The notes beneath the pieces are model-generated. The model searched no databases. It was not told the origin of the DNA and saw nothing but the letters and a program-made list of their open reading frames with translations. Shown here in pieces: positions 32,741 to 47,073 of a stretch of DNA of 64,000 bases. The translations under genes and the position numbers were made by a program. Location: assembly GCA_950295325.1 (NCBI GenBank), contig OX485806.1, forward strand, positions 33,232,001 to 33,296,000. The letters run 5' to 3'. Positions within the stretch are counted from its first letter, which is position 1. Each line of letters opens with the position of its first letter. This DNA is from Polytrichum commune (lineage: Eukaryota; Streptophyta; Polytrichopsida; Polytrichales; Polytrichaceae).

Positions 32741-35176
32741 CGATTTGTTGTGGAAAGAGTTCTTGGTTCTTCTATGGGTGGGGTTAGATTATTGTTGTGA
32801 GGAGTGATAATCACCAGGTCGTAAAGCCATAGGGGAGCATTCTGCAGGTTTAGAGAGACTTGTTAGGGTGTAACTAGACATAATCATCATGGCATGGGCA
32901 TGGGCATGGGAACCCTATCTGACAGAAGAAGCGGTGCCTCGAAGGAGCCTCTCTCAGTAACACCAAGAAATAAATTCAGGTGTGGAGTTTCATGCAACGC
33001 AGCAATTGTGTAGGGTGGGAAGCTCAGTTGGTTGTTCTTGTGAACGCAGAGGTTGGGGGAAAGGAACCAGGAGGCACAAGTGAAAACGGCATGAAGAAGA
33101 CCACAGACCCCACTCTGGGCTTCCCATTGCATGTGTGAAGGAAGAATGTGTTTTAAATGCATTGGGAGTTGCAGGACAGCAAAGCTGTGAATGCTGTGTG
33201 TCATTTCTAAATAGGATAAACGACCAACGGAGGTTTCAAGGGAGCAAGGGTTAGGGTAGCTTGGAGGTGGTGGTGAATCCGCCAGTGAAGTGGTTTCAAG
33301 GTACTAGATGGAAATGGGAGGTTTCAAGGTCGTATGACAACAGTCATGGTTCCGTTCAGCTGAATATGAACATCGGGGTTTGAGGAACGGGTTTGAATGG
33401 AGTTTAGTAAGTTGAGGAAGCGACGAGTTATATAGATGGCACTGGGCAGAAGGTTTAGAGTACAGGAAGACGCCATCAAATTAGTCCCACGCCCCTGACT
33501 GTATGTGGAAATGTGGCGTAGGTGGCTTATTAGTGCGATGAGGTGATGGTTAATATTGGCGACAATGCGTTTGATGGGATTCTTCGTTTAATGTGGTTAA
33601 AGCTTTGTGACGAAATTCCAGCAGAGAGGATGTTGTTTGTATAGCCCTGTCAGTGCAAGTATCGCAGTGCTGGCTGGCTGGCTACGAGTAATGGCAGAGG
33701 TGGACACAGAGCTTGGGTTTCAGCCCAGGCGACAGGAAGAGTGCAAGCCACCATTGTAAATTGATTGTATAACCTGAGGTAGTAACTTGCTGGAGAATAA
33801 ATTGTCAGCTCAAGGCTTGCTGTGGGACCCTTTTTTCTTTCTTTCTGTGGGCGGATTTGCAATTAAAATTCATAACGTTTGAACCCTGTACTGGAGGGAG
33901 CATACATGACCGATTTACGAAGAAGCCCAAACCACATGGATTTCAACTATCTTCAGGTACTGTACCCCCTCTTGTAACAAAACCTCATTGTACCTCTTTT
34001 CGTTGCTCAATAGTAAGTCAGTAAACTGCAAAGAATCTGTCATTGGGGTATGTTCCAGTGTGAGTGAAGCTTCTGTAATTTTTTCTTTTTGTGGATTACT
34101 CAAGAATTGTCAAGGATATTGTAGTATAAGATAGAAGTATGGGGTTCTATAGTCGTTTGAGTTCCTGTCATTGTGGCCTTGCAAACTGTAACTGATGCTG
34201 TTAATTTTCATACCTTCATTGCAAAGATTTTGATAGAGTTGCTGATCAAAAATTTCAGTTCAGCAGAATTTGTGGGACCGGTTTCATGCTTCATACACAC
34301 ATTCTTGTGCGTTTAGAAGCTGAAATTATGTGAGGATTGCATATTTCCTCTACAGAAGTTGTCAGAAACATCCAAGAATCTAATGGGGCACAGTCGTAGT
34401 TGAACTTTCCAGGGTCTTCAAAGGTCTTGGTAGTGGCTACTGTCAAAATTATCACCTGCAGTCTTGGCGGCTTGAGTGAACCCTAGTAATGATTCTAGAT
34501 GGCAACTGTAATCTAAAGTTGCAGGAAGTAGCTCTATTCTGATCTTCTGGAAAGATGCTATGAGAGATCCTATGAGAGAAGAACAAAAGTGTGTGGTATC
34601 GTAAAGCTAGAGCTAAAACGTCCGTAAATTAGCACCCATCTAATTTTCCCAACTTATTACTTATTATTTGGAGGGTCTAGTGATGACAGTTATGACATTT
34701 TATTCAGAAAGAAACTGTTCTGTTAAGTCCACAGAGGCTGAATTGTCTAAAATTTTTAGACAATGAATTTTTAGACAGGTACTAGCATGCTGAGCTTCAA
34801 TACAATTTTAGTCACATTAGACTTTGATGTAAATAAAACAGTCAATGTTTTTAGGCTTCACACTGAAATGAAAAGTGAAGAATCTGGAATTTTAATATCT
34901 AGGCCTTCTATCTCGAGAATAGTTTTTGTATTCTAGTTCCATGACCAGGTGCTTGGTGGGTTTCATACGCTTGGTAATACGTACAGTTTGGGATTCCTGC
35001 AGTTTTTTCAGTTTTAAACAGTGACGTAAAATCATGAAGCTCTGTCAGACAATGGACCCCTTATTTGCGCAATAGTATTCTTTTAACATTCTCATGGTTT
35101 GGAAGTTTTGAAGTAAATCTCTGCTCACATCTTTGGCCTCCTTTAAAGGAGGGCCTTCTGATAGCTCTCTGTTGGT

Positions 35177-38100
35177 ATGCAGCGAGTGAAGGTTTACCGT
35201 CTCAATGATGAAGGTAAATGGGACGACAAGGGCACCGGTCATGTGTCTGTTGAGTATCTAGAGGTAATCTTCACCCCTGACATGAAACTTCACAGATTCT
35301 CACCCGATTTGGAAAAAGAGAAGCATCAATGTCATTAAATTATGGTCCTCAAAATCATCTGGATGAACATTTTTGTGTAAACCCTACCTCATTCCCTGGC
35401 TGAGATTCTCAAGGATTTTAGGTCGTGTATATTTATCCCTTTTGAATCTTCTCAGATGTATCTGTTTCTCCTGCTGGTGGATTTCACATTTGGGAGCAGG
35501 ATAGTGAGCCAATAAGCTATGGAAATGCCATTGGTCACAGCCACTCTCTAGCACGGTGGCAGAGTCCCGAAACCCAGGTGGTTTTAGAATCTACATCCAG
35601 TCAAAATTTTCTTCAAGCATCAAGTGTCAAAATACTTCAAACACGTTGTTTGTTTTGTTTTGTTTTGTTGGAGATTTAATACAAGGACCACCTAGTTTAG
35701 GCTTGCATGGGACTCCAAATGGCAACATAGGAACCTTCTGAGGACATGGTTCTGCAAACCAGGGGTCAATCTGGGTGTTCTTGTTCATGGATTTTGAGGT
35801 AATTGGAATAGGCCTGATTTTATCCTAAAGCTTTTGGCACTTCATCAAAAGTACATTCTGAGCAAAGAAAACGGTTTCGAAGAAGCACACATTAAATGAG
35901 GTTTGGAGTGGCATTAAAGCTCTTTTATTGTCCTCCTACATCTGTGTTTCACGGAGTTTGTAGGTATACTTCAATTGTGAATGTTTGGAGGACTTTTTTC
36001 CTTCAACATGTAGTAGGGATTTTGAGGGTCAGGCGAGCATATCTGTCGTGATTTTTGTTGATATTTTTATTGATAGAGAGTTTAGCGGTGTGGATACTGT
36101 ATGCAATAGGACTCATAAGGCAGCTCAACTTTACAGAAATAGTCCTGAGATAAGTGGAATTGGGGGCTATAGCACATTATTGCTGCCCAGGATAAAGCTC
36201 TCATTAGTCTTGAGTACCTTCCTCAATACTGGCGAGAATACAGTATGTAGTAGGATCCACATTTCCAGACTTGTCTAGTTTACCTAGTGCGGAATGAAGA
36301 AAGAGTTGGGATCTATAGCACATGATTACTTACTGCCCTGGATGAAGCCCTCATTAGTCTTACATACAGTATTGTGATGTCAAAAGTTAATTTTACAAAA
36401 TGTAAGTACTTGACATATGTTGTTTCATTGGATCCTGAATGTTGGTTGCTTGGGTTACTGCAGCGCTCTGATGCAGTAGGTTTAGTGGTTATTGATGAGG
36501 AGGACAATCAAACCTTACTGGTCCATCGCATATCAGCTGATGATATATACAGACGCCAAGAAGGTGTGTATTTGTGTATTACAAATTGGACATCATGACT
36601 TTGTGTTGGAGTTGATTATTAAGCCTAGTTGTCGATGTTTGACTTAATATGGGGCATTCTTTGTATCAATTATTGTTTTGTTAGGGTCCTCCAGGTGTTG
36701 TTGCCATATTGAGGACTGCTATATGTTTGTTTTTGTAACTTGCTCTGCAACTAAAGTTTGTTTTTTGCAGACACAATCATATCATGGACAGACCCTGAAG
36801 TGGCTACAGATTTGGCCCTCAGTTTCCAAGAGACAATGGGTTGTTCGTTCATATGGTAAGTCCAGAACACTTCCAAGAAATCTAAGTCTCATTTTGGGTC
36901 TAGTTGATCTTATACACGCCTGCTTTCCTGGACGCAGTGTGGTGATGAGTGAATACTTGTGCCATCTTAGGAGTATGAGGCTCGAGGATCCTCAGTAGTT
37001 ACAACCAAGAGAACTGCGGGAGACCCTCGGCACTGGTGCTTCTATATTGGCAACTCCGAAGCATAGAATGTTGAACATAATAACTGGAACTTGATTATAT
37101 TTCAAAATCAAGTTCGAAAGCACAGGAAGTGAGATTATTGTGGGAAGTGGACTTTGTCATGTGTACCTATGAAGTTATTTGGTGTAGGTTATGAGGACAC
37201 TTGGTATGTATGAGGCGAAATTTCTTGAAGTTCCCCTTGACATCTTCAAATATGGGCCAGTAAAAGGTAGTACTGTCTTCAATGTTATGCGCGGTTTGGG
37301 TGGCTTGTATCTGCTGGCTGCTCAAGTTGAATACTATGAATACTATGAATGTATTCATAGTATAGCAGTTTATTCTAAATTACATATACTCTACAAGCAC
37401 AATTTGTGTGCTTACAGTATGATGATTTGTCAATGCCTACAGGGACCAAATATGCAGTGTGCAACGATCAATACATTTCCCGTCTGTGGGAGGTAAGATC
37501 CCAAGTGTGATTATACTCTCTGTTTGCAAATAATCTGTTGGCTTTCATCCTTATAGCAGCTTTCACCCTGTCCTGCATGTATGGACTTGCATTGTAGGTG
37601 GCTTCAGAATTTCAATCTGAAATTGTTGTTGAGGTGGAACTTTGTGTTGGATTGTATTTTTGTGCTTTGCTTCTACATTTGGGAGGGGAAATACTTGACT
37701 TGTCTCTTTAGTTGGAGTTATATTTTGCTTGACTATGCAGGTCTAGACAGTAATTCACGTCCAGTGGGTGATGACTTAGAGCATTCTGGCACTTCTCAAG
37801 ATGATGGTAAGCCAGCTGTAAATTATTATTAGGAAATTTGTCGTTAGTTTGCAATTGAGTATGCTCTATTTGCTTGTAATAAAAGAAATTGCACCAGCCA
37901 GCAACTGTCAGATGAATAATCTCTCAAGGAATGTATTATTCTAGATGCTAGATGCTGCATTTCTTTATGCAAACATTTTTTGACAGATGATGCGTTTCGT
38001 GAAGGTGGAGGTTCCGAATTACTCGAGCTTCCTCCAGTGGAAATGTCTACTCTTCCTCTGATAGCCAAGGTTTGTTCCAACCAGAGGGAACTTCTTGTTT

Positions 38101-41100
38101 ACTTTATCTGGTCACATTCTCATTTGGATGTGTTTTCTGTGTTGAAATTCAGAGGGGTGATGTGCTGTGTCATACTTATATAAGAATATATCTTCTCTAC
38201 TTGTATGTGTGATTTCCACTTTGTCAGTCTTGTTTCCATCACTTTGTGCATCTTTTATTGTGCAATTCATGGCTGTAGTGATTTTTTGATTTTGCTAGTC
38301 AAGCATGTATGCGTCCATAAGTCTCTCCAATGTGGAAGGATAGGTCGTGTGTAGGGCACAAATGGAGATGAACTTCAAAGTCCTGCGGTCTGGGGATGTT
38401 GTCTTTGCAGTTTGTGCTCTTCCTCACCCTTCAATTTTAAGTGCATCAGTAACACTGCTTCAAAACCTTGGTGCAGACTATTGCAGAAGTTCTACCATTT
38501 GATCGTGACAGGGTGGCAATCATGGTTGCACGGGATGTAAGTTAACAGCTGTGAACTTTTACTATCGTAGTGAGCGCTTGTATGGAATATGGGACATTGA
38601 AGCCCTATGCATTATTTTATCAACACCATTCTTGTTTTGTGCTTAAGACTGGTATCGAGGATTATGTTGACATTGATCTGGGTTGCTTCTTTTTCAGCAG
38701 GGTTACATCCGCAAGCTGGTGCAACTGTTTCGCACCTGTGAAGATCTTGAGAATGGTGAAGGTCTGCGTTGGATGTACAAAATAGTGAAGGGAATCAGTA
38801 AGTACATTTACTCCTGGCTTATGTCCTTGTGTCCTCATTTCTATTTTGGGTGTGGATTCAGTATCTTGTGATCAAGTAAACGAAGGCAGCAGGGAAGTGG
38901 TGTTCACATGTCTTCACTAAGGACTTCTGTTCTAGAGGTGGGAATGCAGGAGGTGATTCACACTTTAGAAAGTATATATTCTGATGCAGATTGTCATTTG
39001 TCTGCAGTCTCTCTCAACGATGGGCATATCTTTGACACCATATTTGGTGATGAGTACATAATGGACATTGTTGGAGCTTTGGAATGTGAGTTCACAAAGT
39101 CTGCTTCTCTGTTTTATTGCATTCTCTGCTGTAAAAGGGGAAGTCATGGTCGCTTGAAAATTCTGTACTTATTGTTGATGGTCTTGGGCATGGTGGTGTC
39201 TTATTTATGTAGTACTTATATGTCATACTTTTGCAGTCAAGTTGATTGTGTTTACTTTACCCTTGTACACTTTTGGTGCACTTAGCCTCAATTTCATGTT
39301 TCTTCTACATGGTAGCCATTTGTTTAGCGAGCAGTGCTTCTTCAGTTCAACTTCAGGTGCGCTACCTACAGAACCTAACAGTTATGGTGAGTCATTGTGC
39401 TCAGATGATCCGGAGCTCACTACAAGTCAAGATCACCGCAAATTCTTAAAGGAGCAAGTCACTTTCAAAGAGGTATGTAGAGGCATTTGTTGGCTTTGTC
39501 CCTAGAGCAGAGCTTTTGGTTTGCTTTGATTTCTCACCCATAAGTTTTGCCCCTGGATGAATGTCTTGTGGGAGTTTGAGAGTCAGGATGCAAACCTTCA
39601 TGTGCATTCCATGTGGATGAAACTAAGTTAACTCAAGTTAACTAGAGATCCTTGTAAGAGACTAAGCTAACTCCCACTCTTAAGGTAAGGCATAAGGGGA
39701 GCTCTAAACGAGGAGAGGTTGAGAGCAAGACACATAGAAATTAAATCATTATTCCATTGGGCAGGGCCTTACGTGCTTAGCACCCTGTTACTAATAAGTT
39801 TCTCCTGTGGTTCTTAAAGTCTTGACAAAGTCATAGACATCCTATGTATAGGGAATCATGTTTATGCACTTTCCTAATATGTGTCATTGGAGTAATATCA
39901 GAGAGCAACTTATGACTGCTTGGGCAGTGTTTCTATACACTTTCAGGCCCTGCTGAAGGTTGACCAGTGTTGAAATGCAAGATACTTTATGTTTCAGACT
40001 GGGAGCTAATAGTTAATTTTTTCACTTGTAAAAGCAGGCTGTTCCTATTCATGACCCAACAGTTTTGTCAAAGATTCATCAGACCTATCGTATTGGCTAC
40101 ATCAAGGTTAGTAGCAGCCTTCCTGACTCTGCATTCTTCCAGAGTAGGTTAAGAATTTACTAGGTGTGCTACAATACGTGTTATATATCTCATATTTTGT
40201 GGAATCTCATATGCCCAGTGGATTTTGTTCAGTTTAAATGTACAACTAGTCTTCTGAAATTGTGTCTATGTATACAGGATGTGATATTGCCCAGAGTGTT
40301 GGATGACCAAACATTTGCCACAATCAACTCAATCATGCTTTTCAACAATGTTTCAGTAAGTCTTGTTGTTTGATAATCATGAGTGGAATATTGTTTCAGT
40401 TTCAGTGTTTGTTCTCCAAGTGCGCAACTTGTACATTCTGATTGTAGGATTTCTGCAACATCTCCTATAAGCTTGTCATTTTCTGCATCTTCGACTTTCA
40501 GATTGCCCTTTTGGTTGGTCATTGATATAATGAATCATGTTAGCTCTTTGGAACCTGGGAGTTTGATTAGATTAACTTTCTTCTACTTGAGCAAAACTGG
40601 AAGGCTAATGTAGATTCATCTCTGTACACAGGTTGTGTCTTCTCTACAGAATGACAGTGCTTTTTTGTCAGAGCTCTTTGCAAGGCTTAAGTCACCTGAA
40701 ACACCAGAGAAGAACAAGCGTGACTTGGTTAGTTGCAAGTGCCTATTTCCATTTTCATTATCATCCCAGGTCCACTAGTCTGGCAAGTGGTCGTTTTCTA
40801 GACTTCATCCTTTGAAGCTTCTGACATTATAGTGTTGCAAGAGTTCAGTGGTTCTCACATATTTTTTCTCCAGGTGTTTTTTGTCCAGGAGTTTTGCAAC
40901 TTGAGTAAACATCTTCAGCCTGTAGTTCGAAGTCAGCTCTTCAGGTGTGTTGGGAAACAACTGAAGCTGTTGCTCGTCTGCTTGACAAAGATACAATTTA
41001 AAAAAAATCAGAGGCTCAGATATTTGTTTTCATTTGCTGCATGATTTCATGCTTTTCTGCTGTTGGTTAGGGCTTTTGAGCTCATTAAGAGAAAGACCGA

Positions 41101-44100
41101 GTCCTTATTGCAGGATTAATGTCTAGGCCAGCTAGGGTTTTGTGCGATTTAGTGAGTTTTATGTGTAATAATAGCATTTTGTGTAACTTCGTCTGTATCT
41201 CTGTACATATCCTCATATTGTTGAAGCACTATTCATTGCAGTGCACTTGTCAAAGAGGGATTGTTTGACATCGTGAAGGACATTCTCAAGGATGTGGAAG
41301 AAAGCGTCCGATTAAGCGGGTATTATATGTCATCTTGTAACAGCTCTCTTCAAACTTCTAGCACTGCACTAAGTTAATGTCTTTTTTAAACTTGTGTATT
41401 GAATGAACTTCAAAGGTCAGAAAATCAGTCTATTCCATTATTGACTGTTCACATAGTTGGTGACTTGGTACTAGGACTGACTTGGTGAGATTATTGACAG
41501 GTGTGATATCTTGATCGTGGTCTTGAACCATGACCCAGCCTTATTACGTTCCTTTTTGGTCAATCAAACGTCGCACACATTATTCAGTGAACTGGTACGT
41601 AGGAATTATTTTTATGAGTATTTTCATTGCATTTGGTCTTACAAGTATCGTGGCATTTTGATACTTATTCAACAAAATGAGGCTTTGCTTACATGGTGTT
41701 GCACACTTGAAGTTGAGCTCCAGGTTTTAATACGAGTGGTTTATTTTCATTATAAAGTTATTTTTTTTCTTCCTTTCCTGGAGTTTTACAACTTTGCACC
41801 TGTTATCAATTCTCATCAATCTTGGCTGTACCTCAGTTATTTAGTCATTTTGCGGTGTGAGCAGACGAAAAGGGTAGATGTAAGGTGTCACAATGGTAGG
41901 AAAGTCTATGTTTCTGAGAGTTGTCAACTGATGCTGAAGGAATCAATGAAGATTTGTACAAGATGAATTGGATTATTGAAGTATAGGATTTTCAATTGTA
42001 CAGGTGGAAGGGATGTTGACTCCCAGTGAAGGTGGTCTGCAAGCACAGCTTTTGGAAATCATGCGAATGCTTCTAGACTCTGAGACCATGGACACAGTAC
42101 GTTCTCGTGGTGCCGTGAGTGTCCAATGTCTTATCCTCTATTCGATTTTGGCTTCCTTGGTTTATGTATTGATTTTATTGTGGGTAGTTCTTGCTTTTAG
42201 TAAAATGCAAATTGGATATGTTCCATCGATTTAATCTGGAACCTCTATCAGGGCTATGTGCTTCTGGATTTCCTCTAGTGATCTGTATGTATGACACTAT
42301 GACAGGCTGTTTGATTTGTTATAGAAGGTTGGATACTATTTGAAAATTTGGATGCAGAGCAAGTAGCTGAACAGACGTGTTGGAATGTGTTGAATACAGC
42401 CACCACAAGCTGAGAAAAGTATGTTCTTGGAGATATTCTATGAGAAGTACATGGATCGGATGGTGCAAGTTCTCACAGATGGCTGTCCAACCGAATCAGG
42501 GAGTGCAGAGTCTCCCAAGGATCTCTCCAGTGATACTGGAAAGCAACCCAAACCAACTGTTTCACCAGAAATTCTTGGGAATATTTGTGAGCTGATGTGT
42601 TTTTGTGTCCAACATCATCGCTTTAGAATCAAGTGAGTCCTGAATCACATTATTCAAACCCATGGCCCACATCTTCCTTTGAATTCTTGTATTTGGTGGA
42701 AGTAAATTGTTGTCCACATTGATTCTACACAAACTCATACATGATAGTTGGTTGGCCTCAAAAACTGAATACTGTATAACTGGGGTTTTGGTCTGCATTG
42801 AACGCTTTCATTACCAGTATGTGACATGCTGTCACCTTTGAACAGGTACTATGTAATGAGGAATCAAGTTGTGGAGAAAATTTTGAAGTTAACTCGCAGA
42901 AAGGAAAAGTACTTGGTTGTAGCCGCTGTGCGATTTCTTCGGATATGCATCTCTTTGAAGGTTAGTTATATGGAAGTATTCTAAACCACCTCTCAATCAA
43001 TGTTGGATTCTACAGTCTTGACCATTTCTTAGGACTCTGGTAGATACTATGGAACAATTTATGGACAAGGCAGGTAAAAAGTATCAAGTGGTCCATGTAA
43101 AATTTGAAAGTATTGTATTCTACTTATTTTTGTACTCTTACCCACTTGATGCCTCCACTAAAACCCTAGGATAACTGAATAGGATAAGGAACCGTGCTTT
43201 TTGGAATTGTGTACATTACTGACATTGGGTGCTGTACAAGACATGTAAGCACTTATCGATTCAGACATTTTTATAGCCTAAATCCCTGTCTTAACTTATT
43301 GTCTGTTTCTGATGGACCACAGGATGAATTCTACTATCGGTACATAGTGAAGCACAACTGTTTTGAACCCATTATAGCATCTTTTGTGGCCAACGGCAAC
43401 CGTTATAACCTCCTGAATTCAGCTGTATTGGAGCTCATTGATTTCATCCGCAAAGTAAGTTGCCTACTCACTTTGTCCTGGAGTGTCATATGCAGGGGTT
43501 ATTATACATAGGCAGCCGCAAAATTTATGGCTACTTTTAACACAGCAGTTGAAGCTGATTGCAGAATTTATGAGATTAATAACTTGTGTATTGTTTTCTT
43601 TTTGGCCCAGTAGATTTTCATCTTTCAGATTGTTTTGAGAATTGTGTACCACACTTTGTCTCAATGTAGTCTGATAGTCTCCCAGCAATATGGCTATTGG
43701 AAACTGTACACTGGGATTATAGTTTTTCATGTTCCTGAACCTGTATTTGTGTGTCAACGGCAGTTTGTAAAGTCTGTTTATCAAAGACAAAAAGTGGGGA
43801 GGTCTATTTTTATAAAGGAATTGATGTCAAGTTTTCTGGGTCGCAGGAGAGCATACAGATTCTTATTTTGCATTTAGTTGAAAGATATTCATCAAAATTG
43901 GAGTCAATTGATTACGTGGATACTTTCCGGGCACTGAAGTTGAAGTATGAACAGGTATGTTCTTTCCTGTATTTCCTGACACTTTGTCTGGTCAGGCTTA
44001 GTGTCATACTGGCCTTTTGTCAGCTGTATGTGTGAGTTCTAATAAAAAATGTTCTTCCTAACCTCCTTAGATATGTTACAGGGGGCTTGCAAGACTACAT

Positions 44101-46176
44101 AAACCTTTATATTGACAGCTGACTTTCATAATGCAGTTGTTGGAAGCTCCTCCTCCTAGCACAAGGGATGCAGTGCCAGCTGTTACTAGTGGAGGCTCCG
44201 ACCATGGTTCCCGCAGTATGCGGGACAGGCACAATCACGCAGGTCTACCTGATAGTCGGAAAAGAAAAGACGAACGTGCTTTGGACAAAGATGAAGAGGA
44301 CTACTTCAATGAGGACAGGTAAAAATTACAGATTGTTCACAATAAAGGAGGGTACTGTATTGGTAGTAAAACTCACCGGTTTCATCATTGATGCAGTTGA
44401 GAGTAGGGGCAGGTGCTTTTAGTTAGATCTGATGGTGGCTGTAACAGATAAAGTAACTAGAGCTGTTCCAGTGAGTTCCTTCGAAGAATTGTCCATGGCT
44501 AATGTGGTGCACTAATTTATTTCTACAGCGATGATGAAGAGGATACAGCAACCGCCAGAGTGAGCACATCTTCAAGTCCTCAAGCAACAAAGGCTGTCTT
44601 ATTAAATGGCAGTGCAGTAGGGGATGCCCCTTTCAGGTTGCCATTTTCAACTAGTGCCCACTTCTTTTGTCAAACTTTATATGACTAGCCATACAGGTTT
44701 TACCTAAATGGGGACACTTGAGATGCCATTCATTGCTTTTGTGATTTCCATGACCATCGTTTAGTTTCTTTCCAGATTTTACGCTTCTAGGCTGTGTCAT
44801 GATCCCTTCCAGAATAATTTGAATAGGTTGTGTAGGAGAAATACTTACATCGCATTTGTGTACACTTGAGGTTCATATTTACTCTAGATCGCTGTCCTCT
44901 ATGGGTAGTTAAGCAGAAGGGCTTTCATGGGATTCTTGTCCCGAGGTATTTTTGGTCAACAAGATAGATATTATTCTTACATCTTTGCTCAAATGTTGCT
45001 GTTCTAGTCTGTCTGCTGCAATATGAGCATGTTTGTGTCCCAATTTTTATCCACTAAAGATCCCTGTTCTTTATATCCAGGGGAAGCACCTTTGGACTGG
45101 TTGATTATGATGATGAGGATGAGGACATGCCTGCAGCATTAGGGATCAATGGGAAAGATACAGGTGGGGTGTTTGAGAAGAAGTCTGACAACTTACTCCC
45201 AACAATCCCACTTGCAGACCCGATTTGGCCCGAAGTGGAGGATGTGTCCCTTGCAAAACGGAAACTGCCTCTTGCTCCGTCCTTGGAGGATACTGATGCA
45301 ACTGCTTTGAAGAGGCAAAAGCCAGAGGAAGGCCGGGCAAATGAACACTCCGTCAACGAGGCAAGCCTTTCCAGGATTGATGATTCTCAAGGAGTCGGGC
45401 CCTCTTCGAGTGGGGAGGTCTTAGGATTCACGGAGTCTGCAAGGGACCTCCCTCCAGTTTTAGCATGCTCTGAGTTACCTACTCCCCCCAACAACGCCAA
45501 GGTTCAGCGTTTTGAGGATTCAAAACCAGAGGTACTGTCTAGTAAGGAGGGAGAAACTGATCCCAAGATGTCAGAGACAGGCCAGCTGGCAGTTTCGAGT
45601 CTAGACCATGCTGGAAATGGAGGTTCCCAGAACGACACAGATGCAACAACTGGTGTGGATGCTGAACCATCCAACCGAACCACCAACATGGCTCCTTCAG
45701 ACCCGGTTTCAGTACCTGTTAGCAGTGAGACTGATGGGGCCTCCAAGTCTGCAGTTGTGAAACCCAGTAGCCATGTAGATGATGAGGTCTCAGCTCCAAC
45801 TGCTTCTTGTGGAGTTGTTGATGGTCACGATGATGACAGTAGAGAAACGATGAAAGGGGCAGGCATGAACGGGGTGGCAGACACTCCTCCATCAGGGGAT
45901 ATGGATTGCAAGGTGGTGGCCGACGGGGCTCCAACTGACAATGGTGTTGGTGGGTGCTCTGGCGATGACGCTTGTAATGGAACTGCCACTGAAGGCTCAG
46001 AGAGGGTAGGCCATGGGACTATCTCCAGCAAAGGTAGCAGTGGGAGTAATAGTGGGCTTTCACAACAACATAATGTGAGCGTAGTAGGTAGCGAAGGCAA
46101 CAAACTGACCAGCTTAGGTACTGATGTCATGAGGGGTGTGACTCCTACATCTCCGGGATCGTACTCTGTTCGATAG
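35177..46176 (+). CDS. PP4R3: Protein phosphatase 4 regulatory subunit 3 (PP4R3/SMEK/PSY2), 24 exons
   Basis: Coding exons: 35177-35263, 36464-36563, 36771-36855, 37443-37492, 37741-37806, 37987-38069, 38477-38536, 38698-38797, 39008-39085, 39405-39472, 40038-40106, 40278-40355, 40632-40727, 40874-40944, 41242-41319, 41501-41594, 42004-42096, 42400-42632, 42846-42960, 43323-43454, 43847-43954, 44137-44318, 44529-44636, 45081-46176. All junctions are GT-AG, phases match and the total is 3330 nt (1109 aa). PP4R3 targets the PP4 catalytic subunit to substrates in DNA repair, cell-cycle and meiosis pathways, mainly nuclear. Residues 1-~107 form the PH/EVH1-like substrate-recognition domain ([25 protein letters not shown]). 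Residues ~140-650 are the SMEK/armadillo region ([51 protein letters not shown]). The tail holds [15 protein letters not shown] and [11 protein letters not shown], then ~350 low-complexity residues. The start is supported by plant homologues and an upstream in-frame TAG. Confidence 0.95.
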
Positions 46177-46732
46177 CATGGTCTTATTTTTTGCAACCAC
46201 TGGTATATAGCCTTTCTTGAGCTCTTATCTGATGTTGTACTCTCGCCACCACCTGTCTTTTATCAAATTTTCCTCTCCTACGCTATTCTTACCACTCTCT
46301 TCTCATCTCCTTTTCACTCTCTCCTATCTCCTGCTCTTGGATTTCTTTTGAGCGCCATAATGGGAATAGATCACTGAGCACCCTAGTCAACAACCCTGCA
46401 TTTGAGACCAGTCCGGTTTCTCTTCATGGGGTGACCACCTGGAACTACTGACCACTGCTACTGACACAGTCAAGGCAGCCTGAAAATCCTGCCTGGGCGT
46501 CTTCTTATTCCTACCGTCACAGTAGTAAAAAAACCTTTGCAAGGTCCAATAGAAGAAGAAACTACTATCTCCACCTGTGTGTTTTGCGGCTCATCCTTTG
46601 CTTTTAGGTCCTTCCTCAAAGACCAGGTTGTCGGAATCTGCGGATTTTTGAAACTGCTCTTAGCTCTCTTCTCCTGCATCATTTTTCTCTCCATGGTTCC
46701 CTGTACATTTTCCATATGTTTTCCTTTACAGC

Positions 46733-46738
46733 AATAAA
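46733..46738 (+). terminator. Candidate polyadenylation signal of PP4R3
   Basis: AATAAA lies 557 bases after the PP4R3 stop codon, followed by GT-rich sequence (CATGTACATTGTTGC). It is the first canonical hexamer that I noticed downstream. Plant signals are loose, so other sites are possible. The surrounding 46177-47073 is otherwise non-coding. Confidence 0.4.
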
Positions 46739-47073
46739 CATGTACATTGTTGCACCTGCCTTGGATCTGTCATTTGTGTGTTAACAGAATCAATCAACTC
46801 CACTTCCCACAACTGGGAGATGGTGCTTGCACCTTTGCAATGGCATGGGACTTCGTCATTTAGACAGGCAGCACTGTAACCCTGCCTCCTTTTGTAGACC
46901 TGTTTGGTTGGATTCCTACTCCCTGAACATTCTTACCTGAATTTAGGCATGTCAGATGGTGTCCTTCCTTCTGAGGGGCTCCAGCGTGTGGAATCTGTTT
47001 TATTTTTATTGATTGCTCAATTTTTTGTGGAGGATATGTTCCACCAGCAGTTCCCAAGATCCCCTCGTGACAG

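Noticed and set aside
32342-32807. 152- and 88-codon plus frames
   Set aside because: They read GA/GT-rich microsatellite-like leader DNA (Arg/Glu and Cys/Val/Gly runs) and show no domain.
39358-39404. Alternative upstream start for PP4R3 exon 10
   Set aside because: An earlier AG (near 39357) exists, but only the acceptor at 39401-39404 restores the conserved EYDP junction with exon 9 in phase.
45105-46196. Minus-strand frames of 64-123 codons
   Set aside because: Antisense shadows of the last PP4R3 exon, which has clear homology and phase on the plus strand.
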